Shown here in pieces: positions 6,598 through 14,218 of a DNA stretch of 14,218 nucleotides (positions are counted from its first letter, which is position 1; every line of letters starts with the position of its first letter). The notes under the pieces are model-generated. The model worked only from the letters and a program-made list of their open reading frames with translations. It did no database searches and was not told the DNA's origin. The stretch spans positions 1 through 14,218 of the forward strand of contig CAMFHW010000043.1 of the NCBI GenBank assembly GCA_945952175.1. Reading direction: 5' to 3'. The stretch comes from an uncultured Phenylobacterium sp. Lineage in GTDB: Bacteria; Pseudomonadota; Alphaproteobacteria; Caulobacterales; Caulobacteraceae. The position numbers and the translations under genes were made by a program.

Positions 6598-7766
6598 GCG
6601 GCGGCCATCAGGGGGCGCACGGCCTCGGCAAGGCGGTCGACCTGGTCTTCGCTATGGCCGGCGGTGAAGGCGACCCGCAGGCGGGCGGTCCCGGCGGGTA
6701 CGGTCGGCGGGCGGATGGCGACGGCCAGGAAGCCCTGGTCCTCCAGGGCGCGGGCGGCGGCCAAGGTGCGCGCGGCTTCCCCCAGCACGATCGGGACGAC
6801 GGCGCTCTGCGCCTCCGCCAGGTTGAGCGCGCGGGTGAAGCGGCGGGCGCGGGCCAGCGGGGCGGCGACGCGTTCCGGCTCGGCGGCGATGATATCGAGG
6901 GCGGCGATCGCCCCGGCCACGTTCGCCGGCGGCAGGCCGGTCGTATAGATGAAGCTGCGCGCCCGGGTGCGGACCAGGTCGATCACCGGACCGCTGGCGC
7001 AGACATAGGCGCCGTAACCGCCCAGGGCCTTGGACAGTGTGCCCATGGCGAGATCGACCTTGGCGCCCGGGAACAGCGCCGCCGAGCCGCGGCCGCTCGC
7101 GCCCACCACGCCCAGGCCGTGGGCGTCGTCGACCAGCAGCCAGGCGTCGTGCGCGCGGGCCAGGGCGCTGATCGCGTCCAGCGGGGCGAGATCGCCGTCC
7201 ATGGAAAAGACGCCGTCGGTGGCGACGAGCGCGTGGGCGGCCGCCGCGCGATGCGCCGCGAGCTGGGCGGCCAGGTCGGCCATGTCATTGTGGCGGAAGG
7301 CGGCCACCTTAGCGCCCGAGAGCTGGGCGCCGGCCCAGATGCAGGCATGGGCGAGCTCGTCGACCAGGATCAGGTCGCCCGGCCGCAGGACCGTCGGGAT
7401 GATGCCGCTGTTGGCCAGGTAGCCGGAGCCGAACACGCAAGCCGCCTCGTGGCCCTTCAGCGCCGCGAGCCGCGCCTCCAGCTCGGCGAACAGCGGCGTG
7501 TCGCCGGTCACCAGCCTTGAGGCCCCGGCCCCGACCCCATGGGCGCCGATCGCCCCTGCTGCAGCCGCCTTCACCGCCGGATGGTGCGAGAGGTTGAGAT
7601 AGTCGTTGCAGGAGAAGGACAGCAGGCGTCGCCCGCCCCGCTCGACCCACAGCCCATCGATCCGGCGGGTCGGGGTCAGGCGCCGTCTCAGGCTCTGGGC
7701 CTCCAGGTCGGCGAGCTTGGCTTCGGCGAACGCGGTCAGGGTGTCGGGCACGGCGGGGGTATGCAC
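6594..7766 (-). CDS. bioF: 8-amino-7-oxononanoate synthase
   Basis: BioF is a PLP enzyme that condenses pimeloyl-CoA or pimeloyl-ACP with L-alanine, releasing CO2, to give 8-amino-7-oxononanoate (KAPA), the first step of biotin ring assembly. The 390 residues match the family (E. coli 384). Markers of the alpha-oxoamine synthase fold are SFSCNDYLNLS (50-60), GSGYLANSG, LVDDAHGLGVVG with Asp213 and His216 near the PLP ring, and TLSKALGGYG with the Schiff-base Lys246. The frame is open further upstream, antisense to bioA, but homology starts near residue 9. I therefore take GTG 7766 (MHTPAVPDTL); GTG 7751 (MPDTL) is the alternative, and neither has a clear Shine-Dalgarno sequence. It overlaps bioD by four bases and is divergent from bioA with about 54 bases between. 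Confidence 0.93.
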   Translation of the reverse strand: MHTPAVPDTLTAFAEAKLADLEAQSLRRRLTPTRRIDGLWVERGGRRLLSFSCNDYLNLSHHPAVKAAAAGAIGAHGVGAGASRLVTGDTPLFAELEARLAALKGHEAACVFGSGYLANSGIIPTVLRPGDLILVDELAHACIWAGAQLSGAKVAAFRHNDMADLAAQLAAHRAAAAHALVATDGVFSMDGDLAPLDAISALARAHDAWLLVDDAHGLGVVGASGRGSAALFPGAKVDLAMGTLSKALGGYGAYVCASGPVIDLVRTRARSFIYTTGLPPANVAGAIAALDIIAAEPERVAAPLARARRFTRALNLAEAQSAVVPIVLGEAARTLAAARALEDQGFLAVAIRPPTVPAGTARLRVAFTAGHSEDQVDRLAEAVRPLMAAA

Positions 7767-7820
7767 CAGGCTGACCCAAGGTAAAAGGCGCCGCTGCGGC
7801 AGTGATGTAAGAGCGCGTCC
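7767..7820. promoter_or_regulatory. Divergent promoter region of bioFD and bioA
   Basis: This 54-base gap must hold promoters for both bio transcription units. It contains a GCCGC-T-GCGGC dyad (7790-7800) and a short GTAAAA stretch. I see no match to the BirA operator (TTGTAAACC and its inverted partner) or to the alphaproteobacterial BioR box (TTATCTATAA type). No convincing -35/-10 pair is visible. Promoter elements may extend into the coding sequences. Confidence 0.3.
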
Positions 7821-9083
7821 ATGAGTTCCTCCCCCGACTGGTTCACCGAAGGCGCGCCCCACGTCTGGCGGCCCTATTGCCAGATGAAGACCGCCCCGGC
7901 GCCGCTGGCGGTGGCGCGCACCGAGGGGGCGCGGATCGTCCTCGAGGACGGCCGTGAGCTGGTGGACGGCATCGCCAGCTGGTGGACGGCCTGCCACGGC
8001 TACAACCATCCGCACATCCGCCAGGCCGTGACCGAACAGCTCGCCACCGCGCCGCACGTGATGTTCGGCGGCCTGGCGCACGCGCCCGCCTATCGCCTGG
8101 CCGCGCGGCTGGCCCGCCTGCTGCCGGGCGACCTCGACCATATCTTCTTCGCCGAGAGCGGCTCGGTGGCCGTCGAGATCGCGATGAAGATGGCGCTGCA
8201 GTTCTGGATCAACCGGGGCGTCGCGGGACGGACCCGGTTCGTCAGCTTCCTAGGCGGCTATCACGGCGACACCCTGGCCACCATGACCATCTGCGACCCC
8301 GAGGAAGGCATGCACGGCTTGTTCGCCGGCGTGATGCCGGCCCAGCACGTGGTCGCCCTGCCTCGCGACGCCGAGAGCGAGGCGGCGCTGGACCGCCTGC
8401 TCGCGGATAAGGGTCACGAGATCGCCGGCCTGATCGTCGAGCCTCGGGTCCAGGGCGCCGGCGGCATGCTGCTGCACGACGACGAGGTGCTGCGGACGCT
8501 GCGGCGGGTGGCCGACCGGCGCCACCAACTGCTGATCTTCGACGAGATCTTCACCGGCTTCGGCCGCACGGGCGACCTCTTCGCCTGCGAGGGGTCGGGC
8601 GTGGTCCCGGACATCGTCACCCTGTCCAAGGCCCTGACCGGCGGGACCCTGCCCCTGTCGGCGGCCGTCGCCAGCCGCAAGGTGTTCGAGGCCTTCTGGT
8701 CCGACGACGCTGGCGCCGCCCTGATGCACGGCCCGACCTACATGGCCAACCCCCTGGCCTGCGCGGCCGCCAACGCCTCGCTGGACCTGTTCGAGGCTGG
8801 CGCCTGGCGGGCCGACGTCGCGCGGATCAACGCCGCCCTGGCCGAGGGCCTGGCGCCCTGCCGCGACGCTCCGGGCGTGGTCGATGTGCGGACCCTGGGC
8901 GCGATCGGGGTGGTGGAGTTCGACGCGCCGGTCGCGGTCGGCGCGCTCTGCGAGCAGTTCGCCGAACTGGGCTGCTGGATCCGGCCCATGGGCAAGGTGG
9001 TCTATCTGACCCCGCCCTTCGTGACCTCGGATGAGGACCTGGCCCGGCTGACCGGCGCGATCCGCACGGCGCTGACGAGATAG
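7821..9083 (+). CDS. bioA: Adenosylmethionine-8-amino-7-oxononanoate aminotransferase
   Basis: BioA is a class III PLP aminotransferase that converts KAPA to 7,8-diaminopelargonate with S-adenosylmethionine as amino donor. It works between BioF and BioD. The 420 residues are close to E. coli (429). HVWRPYCQMK (14-23) and SWWTACHGYNHP (53-64) are the BioA-specific substrate-site segments, distinguishing it from other omega-aminotransferases. GGYHGDT carries Tyr147, IFDEIFTGFGRTG carries the PLP-contacting Asp241, and TLSKALTGG carries the Schiff-base Lys270. GPTYMANPLACAAA follows. The start is ATG 7821, preceded by only a weak TAAGAG ribosome-binding sequence. It is divergent from bioF and ends with a strong hairpin that begins inside its stop codon. 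Confidence 0.96.
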   Translation: MSSSPDWFTEGAPHVWRPYCQMKTAPAPLAVARTEGARIVLEDGRELVDGIASWWTACHGYNHPHIRQAVTEQLATAPHVMFGGLAHAPAYRLAARLARLLPGDLDHIFFAESGSVAVEIAMKMALQFWINRGVAGRTRFVSFLGGYHGDTLATMTICDPEEGMHGLFAGVMPAQHVVALPRDAESEAALDRLLADKGHEIAGLIVEPRVQGAGGMLLHDDEVLRTLRRVADRRHQLLIFDEIFTGFGRTGDLFACEGSGVVPDIVTLSKALTGGTLPLSAAVASRKVFEAFWSDDAGAALMHGPTYMANPLACAAANASLDLFEAGAWRADVARINAALAEGLAPCRDAPGVVDVRTLGAIGVVEFDAPVAVGALCEQFAELGCWIRPMGKVVYLTPPFVTSDEDLARLTGAIRTALTR

Positions 9084-9115
9084 GGGTCCCGCGCACCCCA
9101 GATGCACGGGACCCC
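9083..9115 (+). terminator. Hairpin terminator candidate after bioA
   Basis: A perfect 9-base-pair stem (GGGGTCCCG, 9083-9091, with CGGGACCCC, 9107-9115) begins at the last base of the bioA stop codon. Its 15-base loop can form a small extra GCA/TGC pairing. No T run follows, which is common in GC-rich alphaproteobacteria. Because bioA and the next gene converge, it may stop transcription from either side. Confidence 0.5.
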
Positions 9116-9248
9116 TCGCCGGATCGCCTTTGTGGGCGGTGGCGCTCCGGATGCGAAAGTCGCGAGGCGGTCACCCCGGCCTGCGACCCATGACTGAAAA
9201 TACGCGGTCGGGGACGCCGTTCCCGGCCGTGCGCGGCGTTAGAATCAA
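9116..9248. other. Intergenic remainder between converging bioA and MpaB genes
   Basis: No convincing gene is seen here. A weaker 6-base stem, ACGCCG (9214-9219) with CGGCGT (9234-9239), lies just past the stop of the leftward oxygenase gene and could serve as its terminator. A short GAATC-AATTAG-GATTC dyad (9242-9257) overlaps the last codons and stop of that gene. Confidence 0.3.
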
Positions 9249-10142
9249 TTAGGATTCAATCGCCTGATGCGTGTTCGCCACCTGGGTCTCGACCCGTCGG
9301 CGGGCGCGCTGCTCCGGCCCGTTGGGCATGGCCCAGCGCAGGGTCGCGCCCAGGGTCCGGACGCCCAGCCAGAGCGCCGGCCCACCGGCGAGCGAGCGGC
9401 TGAAGCCATGCATCTGCGCCGCCCAGCCGGGCAGCAGGTCCTGGGCCGCCTGGAAGAACAGCTCCGCCAGGCCGCCCGGGCCGATCTTGCGATGCGCCAG
9501 GAGGGCCGCCATCACTTCGCGCGTGCGTTCGTCGCAACGCAGGTGCGGACGCATGCCGCGCAGATAGGCCTCGGCCTCGCGCAGGCTCGTGGGGACCGAG
9601 ACCGCGCCCAGCTCATAAGCCACCCGCGAGGTCTCGGCGAAATACCGGTCCTGGTCGGCCAGGGACATGGTCGGCTCGCGGTGCCGCACATAGGCCCCGA
9701 GGAAGGAGACGGCGCCGGCGACATGCACCCAGGTCAGGAGGTCGGGGTCGTTGGCCGAATAGGGCGACCCGTCGGGCAGGCGGCCCTCGACCTGGTCGTG
9801 GATCGCGCGGACCTGGGCGATGATCGCGAGCGCTTGTTCGGTCGGCGCATAGGTGGTGCGCGACATGAAGAAGGCGGTCCGCCGCAGACGGCCGCGCATG
9901 TCCTCGCGGAAGTTCGAATGGTCCCAGACGCCGGCCAGGGCGCCCGGGTGCAGCATCTGCAGCATCAGGGCCGCGATGCCGCCGATCATCATGGTCGTCA
10001 GGTCGCCATGCACGCGCCAAGCCACGCAGTCCGGGCCATAGAGGCCGGCGTCGCCGGGCACATCTTCGGGCGGGACCGCGTCGCGCGGAATCCCGAACAT
10101 CTCCCGGACCTGGCGCAGGATGGTGTCGCGAACGAGGGGCAT
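9249..10142 (-). CDS. MpaB/DUF2236-family oxygenase (putative haem protein)
   Basis: This 297-residue protein belongs to the DUF2236 group, which includes the fungal oxygenase MpaB and the bacterial rubber oxygenase Lcp. Both cleave carbon-carbon double bonds of isoprenoid chains to aldehydes or ketones using a b-type haem. Family features are GPDCVAWRVHGDLT (36-49), the MLHPGALAGVWDHSNF segment (63-78) followed by RGRLRRTAFF, and LLTWVHVAGAVSFLGAYVRH (135-154); His140 is a plausible haem ligand. There is no signal peptide, unlike secreted Lcp, so it is likely cytoplasmic or membrane-associated. I start at ATG 10142 (MPLVRDTILRQV). An upstream extension would be Arg-rich and overlap the end of the hydrolase gene. 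It is the last gene of a same-strand series with ester hydrolase, acyl-CoA ligase and aldehyde dehydrogenase. Substrate unknown. Confidence 0.85.
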   Translation of the reverse strand: MPLVRDTILRQVREMFGIPRDAVPPEDVPGDAGLYGPDCVAWRVHGDLTTMMIGGIAALMLQMLHPGALAGVWDHSNFREDMRGRLRRTAFFMSRTTYAPTEQALAIIAQVRAIHDQVEGRLPDGSPYSANDPDLLTWVHVAGAVSFLGAYVRHREPTMSLADQDRYFAETSRVAYELGAVSVPTSLREAEAYLRGMRPHLRCDERTREVMAALLAHRKIGPGGLAELFFQAAQDLLPGWAAQMHGFSRSLAGGPALWLGVRTLGATLRWAMPNGPEQRARRRVETQVANTHQAIES

Positions 10143-10185
10143 GGGCGAACCCAATATGGCCCGCCCGCCCCCGATTGCGAAGGCC

Positions 10186-11118
10186 TCAGGCGAGCGCCGC
10201 CCGCAAGGCCTGCGCCGCTTCCTTCGCCGCCGCGTCCACCGCCGGGCTGACATCGCCCATGATGTAGAAGTCGTGGACCAGGTCCGGATAGTGGATGTGC
10301 TGGGCCTTCACGCCCGCGGCGTTCAGGCGCGCGGCATAGTCGCGGCCCTCGTCCTGCAGCGGGTCGTAACCGGCGGTGACCACGAAGGCGGGCGGCGTGC
10401 CGGCCACGTCGGCGACGCCCAGCATGGCGCGGGCGCGCTGCGGGTGGTCACCCACGGCCAGGCACTTGTCGAACCAGGCGATGGCGGCCTTGGACAGGAC
10501 CGGCCCGTCCAGGCGCTTGCGGGACTCGGTCTCCTGCTCCGGCCAGATGCCCGGATAGAGCAGCATCTGGAAGCTGGGCCTGTGGGCGGGATCGTTCTTC
10601 AGGTCGATGGAGACGCTGGCCGCCAGGTTGCCGCCGGCCGAGCAGCCGCCGACGCCGATCTTCTTCGGGTCGAAACCGATCTCGGCGGCGTGGTCGAAGG
10701 CCCAGCGGGTCGCCGCCAGCGCATCGTCGTGGCCGGCCGGAAACGGGTGCTCCGGCGAAAGCCGATAGTCGACCGCCAGCACCCGGAAGCCGGAATGGGC
10801 GGCGAGACGGCGGCAATGGCCGTCATGGGTCTCCAGGTCGCCGATCGCGAAGCCGCCGCCGTGGAAATAGACCAGGCCCGGCGTCACGGCCGGGGCGCCG
10901 TCGGGAGTGTAGAGCCGGGCGCCGATCTTGCCCGCCGCGCCATCGACCTGCAGGTCGCGGGCCTCGACGTTCTTGGGGGCGTTCAGGTTCTGGGCCTGGC
11001 GCTGCATGCGGTAGCCGGCTCGGATCATCTCCGGCGGGATGGCCTCCAGCGGCGGCGCCTGCTGGCCGGCCTGGGCGGCCTCCTGGGCCTCGATCATCGC
11101 CTTGAAATGGGGGTCCAT
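10186..11118 (-). CDS. Alpha/beta hydrolase, HSL-type esterase (family IV)
   Basis: This is a probable carboxylesterase or lactonase of 310 residues, the usual size of the hormone-sensitive-lipase-like group. The oxyanion motif is HGGGF (86-90), and YRLSPEHPFPA (118-128) is a second family marker. The nucleophile is Ser160 in GGCSAGGN, Asp252 lies in GYDPLQDEG and His282 in VHDFY, giving a complete triad. The nucleophile elbow usually reads GDSAGG; here the Asp is Cys159. An N-terminal cap of about 60 residues precedes the core, and there is no signal peptide, so it is likely cytoplasmic. It begins 27 bases after the acyl-CoA ligase and ends 43 bases before the oxygenase gene, so the three are probably one operon. 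The natural ester is unknown. Confidence 0.9.
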   Translation of the reverse strand: MDPHFKAMIEAQEAAQAGQQAPPLEAIPPEMIRAGYRMQRQAQNLNAPKNVEARDLQVDGAAGKIGARLYTPDGAPAVTPGLVYFHGGGFAIGDLETHDGHCRRLAAHSGFRVLAVDYRLSPEHPFPAGHDDALAATRWAFDHAAEIGFDPKKIGVGGCSAGGNLAASVSIDLKNDPAHRPSFQMLLYPGIWPEQETESRKRLDGPVLSKAAIAWFDKCLAVGDHPQRARAMLGVADVAGTPPAFVVTAGYDPLQDEGRDYAARLNAAGVKAQHIHYPDLVHDFYIMGDVSPAVDAAAKEAAQALRAALA

Positions 11119-11145
11119 CGAAATGCTCGCTTTGCTGGAAAGAGG

Positions 11146-12699
11146 TCAGCCGACCTGGCGCGCCCGGCCTTCCCAATAGGGGGCGCGGAGCTCGCGGCGC
11201 AGAACCTTGCCGGAGGGATTGCGGGGCAGGACGTCGATGGTGTCCACCGACTTGGGCGTCTTGTAGCCGGCGATCTGGTCGCGGCAGTGGGCGATGATCG
11301 AGGCGACGTCGAGGTTCGCGCCGGCGCGCAGCACCACCACCGCCTTGACCGCCTCGCCCCAGCGCTCGTCCGGCACCCCGATCACAGCGGCGTCGGCGAC
11401 GTCGGGATGGCTCATCAGGGCGTTCTCGACCTCGGCCGGATAGACGTTCTCGCCGCCCGACACGATCATGTCCTTCACCCGGTCGTGGATGTAGAGGAAG
11501 CCGTCCCGGTCGAAGAAGCCGGCGTCGCCGCTGCGGAACCAGCCCTCGGCGTCGATCGCTTCGGCGGTGGCCTCCGGGCGGTTCCAGTAGCCCTTCATGA
11601 CACCGCGCGAGCGGATCTCGATCTCGCCGACCTCGTCATGGAGGGCGTCACGGCCATCGATCCGCACACGGACCTCATAACCCGGCGAGGGCCGCCCGCA
11701 GGCCCGCAGCTTGCCGAGCGTAGGGTCGTGCATATCGGGCGACAGATAGGTCCCGCCGCCGATGGTCTCGGTCAGGCCGTAGAGTTGCATGAAGTTGGCG
11801 CCGAGCCGCGCCTGGGCCCGGGTGAGCACCTCCTCGGAGATCGGCGAGGCGCCGTAATAGACGTGTCGCAGGCTCGACAGATCGGCCTCGGCCTGGGCCG
11901 GATGCTGCAGCAGCATGTTGATGATCGCCGGCGCCATGAAGGCGTGCTTGATCCCGTGCTCGGCGATGGTCTGGATCAGCCGGCCGATGTCGACTTCGCG
12001 CATCACCACCGCCCGCGCGCCCTGGCGCAGGGCGAGCATGCCGAGATTGGCGCCGGCCACATGGAACAGAGGCATGGCGACCAGGACGCCCTCCTCGGGC
12101 TCGAACTTCGCCCAGACCTGGGTCGCGCCCTCGAAGACGGCGTCGTAATTGGTCTCGGTGAGTTGCACGCCCTTGGGCAGGCCGGTGGTGCCGGAGGTGT
12201 AGAGCTGGATGACGTCGTCGTCCGGCAGGGCCGCCAGCTTGGGATCCGTCGCCGCCTGCGCGCCGATCCAGGCGCGGAAGCCCGGCCAGACGGGGTGGCC
12301 CCGCTCGAACTGGACGACGGTGGCGAGGTCCGGCAGGTCGAGGCCGGCGATGGTCTCGGCATAATCCTGGCCCACCACGATGAGGCGGCAGCCGGCGTCC
12401 TTGAGGATGAAGGCGATCTCCGGCGGCGCGAGGCGCCAGTTCACCGGGGTCAGGCAGGCCCGCACCTTCAGGCAGCCGAACCACAGGACGAAGAAGTCGG
12501 CATTGCCCTTGGCCAGGGTCCCGATCCGGTCGCCCGGCTTCACCCCGGCGGCCAGCAGGGCCTGGGCGCACTGCGAGGACAGGGCGTCGAGCCGGGAATA
12601 GCTGATGGATTCGCCCTCGAACCAGAGGGCCTCGGCGTCCGGCCGCACACGGCCATGGAAGCGGGCCACATCGGCCACGCAGCTGATGTCCGCGGACAT
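11146..12699 (-). CDS. AMP-forming acyl-CoA ligase (FadD-like)
   Basis: This ANL-superfamily enzyme activates a carboxylic acid with ATP to an acyl-adenylate and transfers it to CoA. The 517 residues fit a medium or long-chain acyl-CoA synthetase. The ATP-binding loop is YTSGTTGLPKG (167-177), YGLTE is at 307-311, and WFRSGDAGFFDRDG contains Asp392. HDRVKDMIVSGGENVYPAEV (405-424) is the hinge region, and NPSGKVLRREL holds the adenylation Lys498. The acid cannot be named; fatty, terpenoid or aromatic acids are all used by relatives. ATG 12699 is the start because GGGGAGGA lies 5-10 bases before it; a longer frame would run into the palindromic repeat. It probably heads the operon with the hydrolase and oxygenase genes, its leader starting inside or beside the repeat pair. 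Confidence 0.93.
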   Translation of the reverse strand: MSADISCVADVARFHGRVRPDAEALWFEGESISYSRLDALSSQCAQALLAAGVKPGDRIGTLAKGNADFFVLWFGCLKVRACLTPVNWRLAPPEIAFILKDAGCRLIVVGQDYAETIAGLDLPDLATVVQFERGHPVWPGFRAWIGAQAATDPKLAALPDDDVIQLYTSGTTGLPKGVQLTETNYDAVFEGATQVWAKFEPEEGVLVAMPLFHVAGANLGMLALRQGARAVVMREVDIGRLIQTIAEHGIKHAFMAPAIINMLLQHPAQAEADLSSLRHVYYGASPISEEVLTRAQARLGANFMQLYGLTETIGGGTYLSPDMHDPTLGKLRACGRPSPGYEVRVRIDGRDALHDEVGEIEIRSRGVMKGYWNRPEATAEAIDAEGWFRSGDAGFFDRDGFLYIHDRVKDMIVSGGENVYPAEVENALMSHPDVADAAVIGVPDERWGEAVKAVVVLRAGANLDVASIIAHCRDQIAGYKTPKSVDTIDVLPRNPSGKVLRRELRAPYWEGRARQVG

Positions 12700-12713
12700 C
12701 GATCCTCCCCAAT

Positions 12714-12766
12714 CTCCCTCCCCTTCATGGGGAGGGTGCACAAGGCGAAGCCTTGGCCGGGTGGGG
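12714..12766 (+). repeat. 53-base palindromic intergenic repeat, left copy
   Basis: The copy contains two hairpins: CCCTCCCC with GGGGAGGG around a TTCAT loop (12716-12736), and CAAGGC-GAA-GCCTTG (12741-12755). It ends with CGGGTGGGG. It begins 15 bases before the acyl-CoA ligase start codon, so it is likely part of that gene's 5' leader. A second copy in the opposite orientation lies 33 bases away. Confidence 0.8.
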
Positions 12767-12799
12767 AATTCCAGATCCTCCGCACCTAGGCCAGACTTG

Positions 12800-12852
12800 C
12801 CCCACCCGTCTGGCGCTTCGCGCCAGCCCCCCTCCCCACAAGGGGGAGGGAG
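12800..12852 (-). repeat. 53-base palindromic intergenic repeat, right inverted copy
   Basis: Read on the minus strand, this copy has the same layout and length as the left one: CTCCCTCCCC, a GGGGAGGG partner, a hairpin CTGGCGC-GAA-GCGCCAG (plus-strand 12810-12826) and CGGGTGGGG. The outer hairpin is at 12830-12850 with loop ACAAG. It lies just after the aldehyde dehydrogenase stop codon and could terminate or stabilise that transcript. The two copies differ in the small stem by paired changes. Confidence 0.8.
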
Positions 12853-12865
12853 GAGCGCTTTCGGC

Positions 12866-14218
<1,353 letters not shown>

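Noticed and set aside
7767..8141. N-terminal extension of the bioF reading frame into bioA
   Set aside because: The extension is antisense to bioA, and BioF homology starts only just after 7766.
9102..9197. 31-codon plus-strand frame in the bioA to MpaB gap
   Set aside because: It starts inside the loop of the bioA hairpin, has no ribosome site, and the peptide shows no domain or membrane segment.
10143..10253. Arg-rich 37-residue extension of the MpaB-type protein
   Set aside because: It overlaps the end of the upstream hydrolase gene and has no family similarity. ATG 10142 fits the conserved N-terminus.
10120..12789. Plus-strand open frame of about 890 codons across the hydrolase and ligase genes
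   Set aside because: It spans two well-supported minus-strand genes and their gap and has no family features. It is an antisense artefact of GC-rich codon use.

Overview
The window is a gene-dense stretch of GC-rich bacterial chromosome with ordinary housekeeping and catabolic genes. It has no rRNA, tRNA, CRISPR array, transposase, integrase or phage gene that I can recognise. The protein sequences and GC-loving codon use suggest an alphaproteobacterium, most likely Caulobacterales (Caulobacter, Phenylobacterium or a relative). That placement is inferred from general resemblance, not from a marker gene. No gene-free stretch exceeds 300 bases; the longest gaps are about 130 to 170 bases (218-350, 9084-9248 and 12700-12865).

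Left part (1-1848): a 38-residue membrane microprotein gene reads leftward and ends in a hairpin. It is divergent from a TetR-type regulator, which is followed 10 bases later by gluQ (glutamyl-queuosine tRNA(Asp) synthetase). The gap between the microprotein and the regulator holds short dyads and a phased direct repeat that could be operators.

Transport block (1872-5897): a leftward pair, SelO-type protein adenylyltransferase then an atypical Nramp-family transporter, lies back to back with a rightward nhaA Na+/H+ antiporter. The Nramp protein lacks the family's usual DPGN and MPH metal-site motifs, so its substrate is open.

Biotin block (5932-9083): bioF and bioD overlap by ATGA and read leftward; bioA reads rightward from the same short intergenic region. 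Together they cover pimeloyl-CoA/ACP to dethiobiotin. bioB and the pimelate genes are not in the window.

Right part (9249-14218): a leftward series of aldehyde dehydrogenase (cut by the right edge), AMP-forming acyl-CoA ligase, HSL-type alpha/beta hydrolase and an MpaB/DUF2236 oxygenase. The first two are separated by two inverted copies of a 53-base palindromic repeat. The four activities could form one pathway: hydrolysis of an ester, oxidative cleavage of an alkene to an aldehyde, oxidation to an acid, and CoA activation for beta-oxidation. This is the least described part of the window, but the pathway is an inference from gene content.
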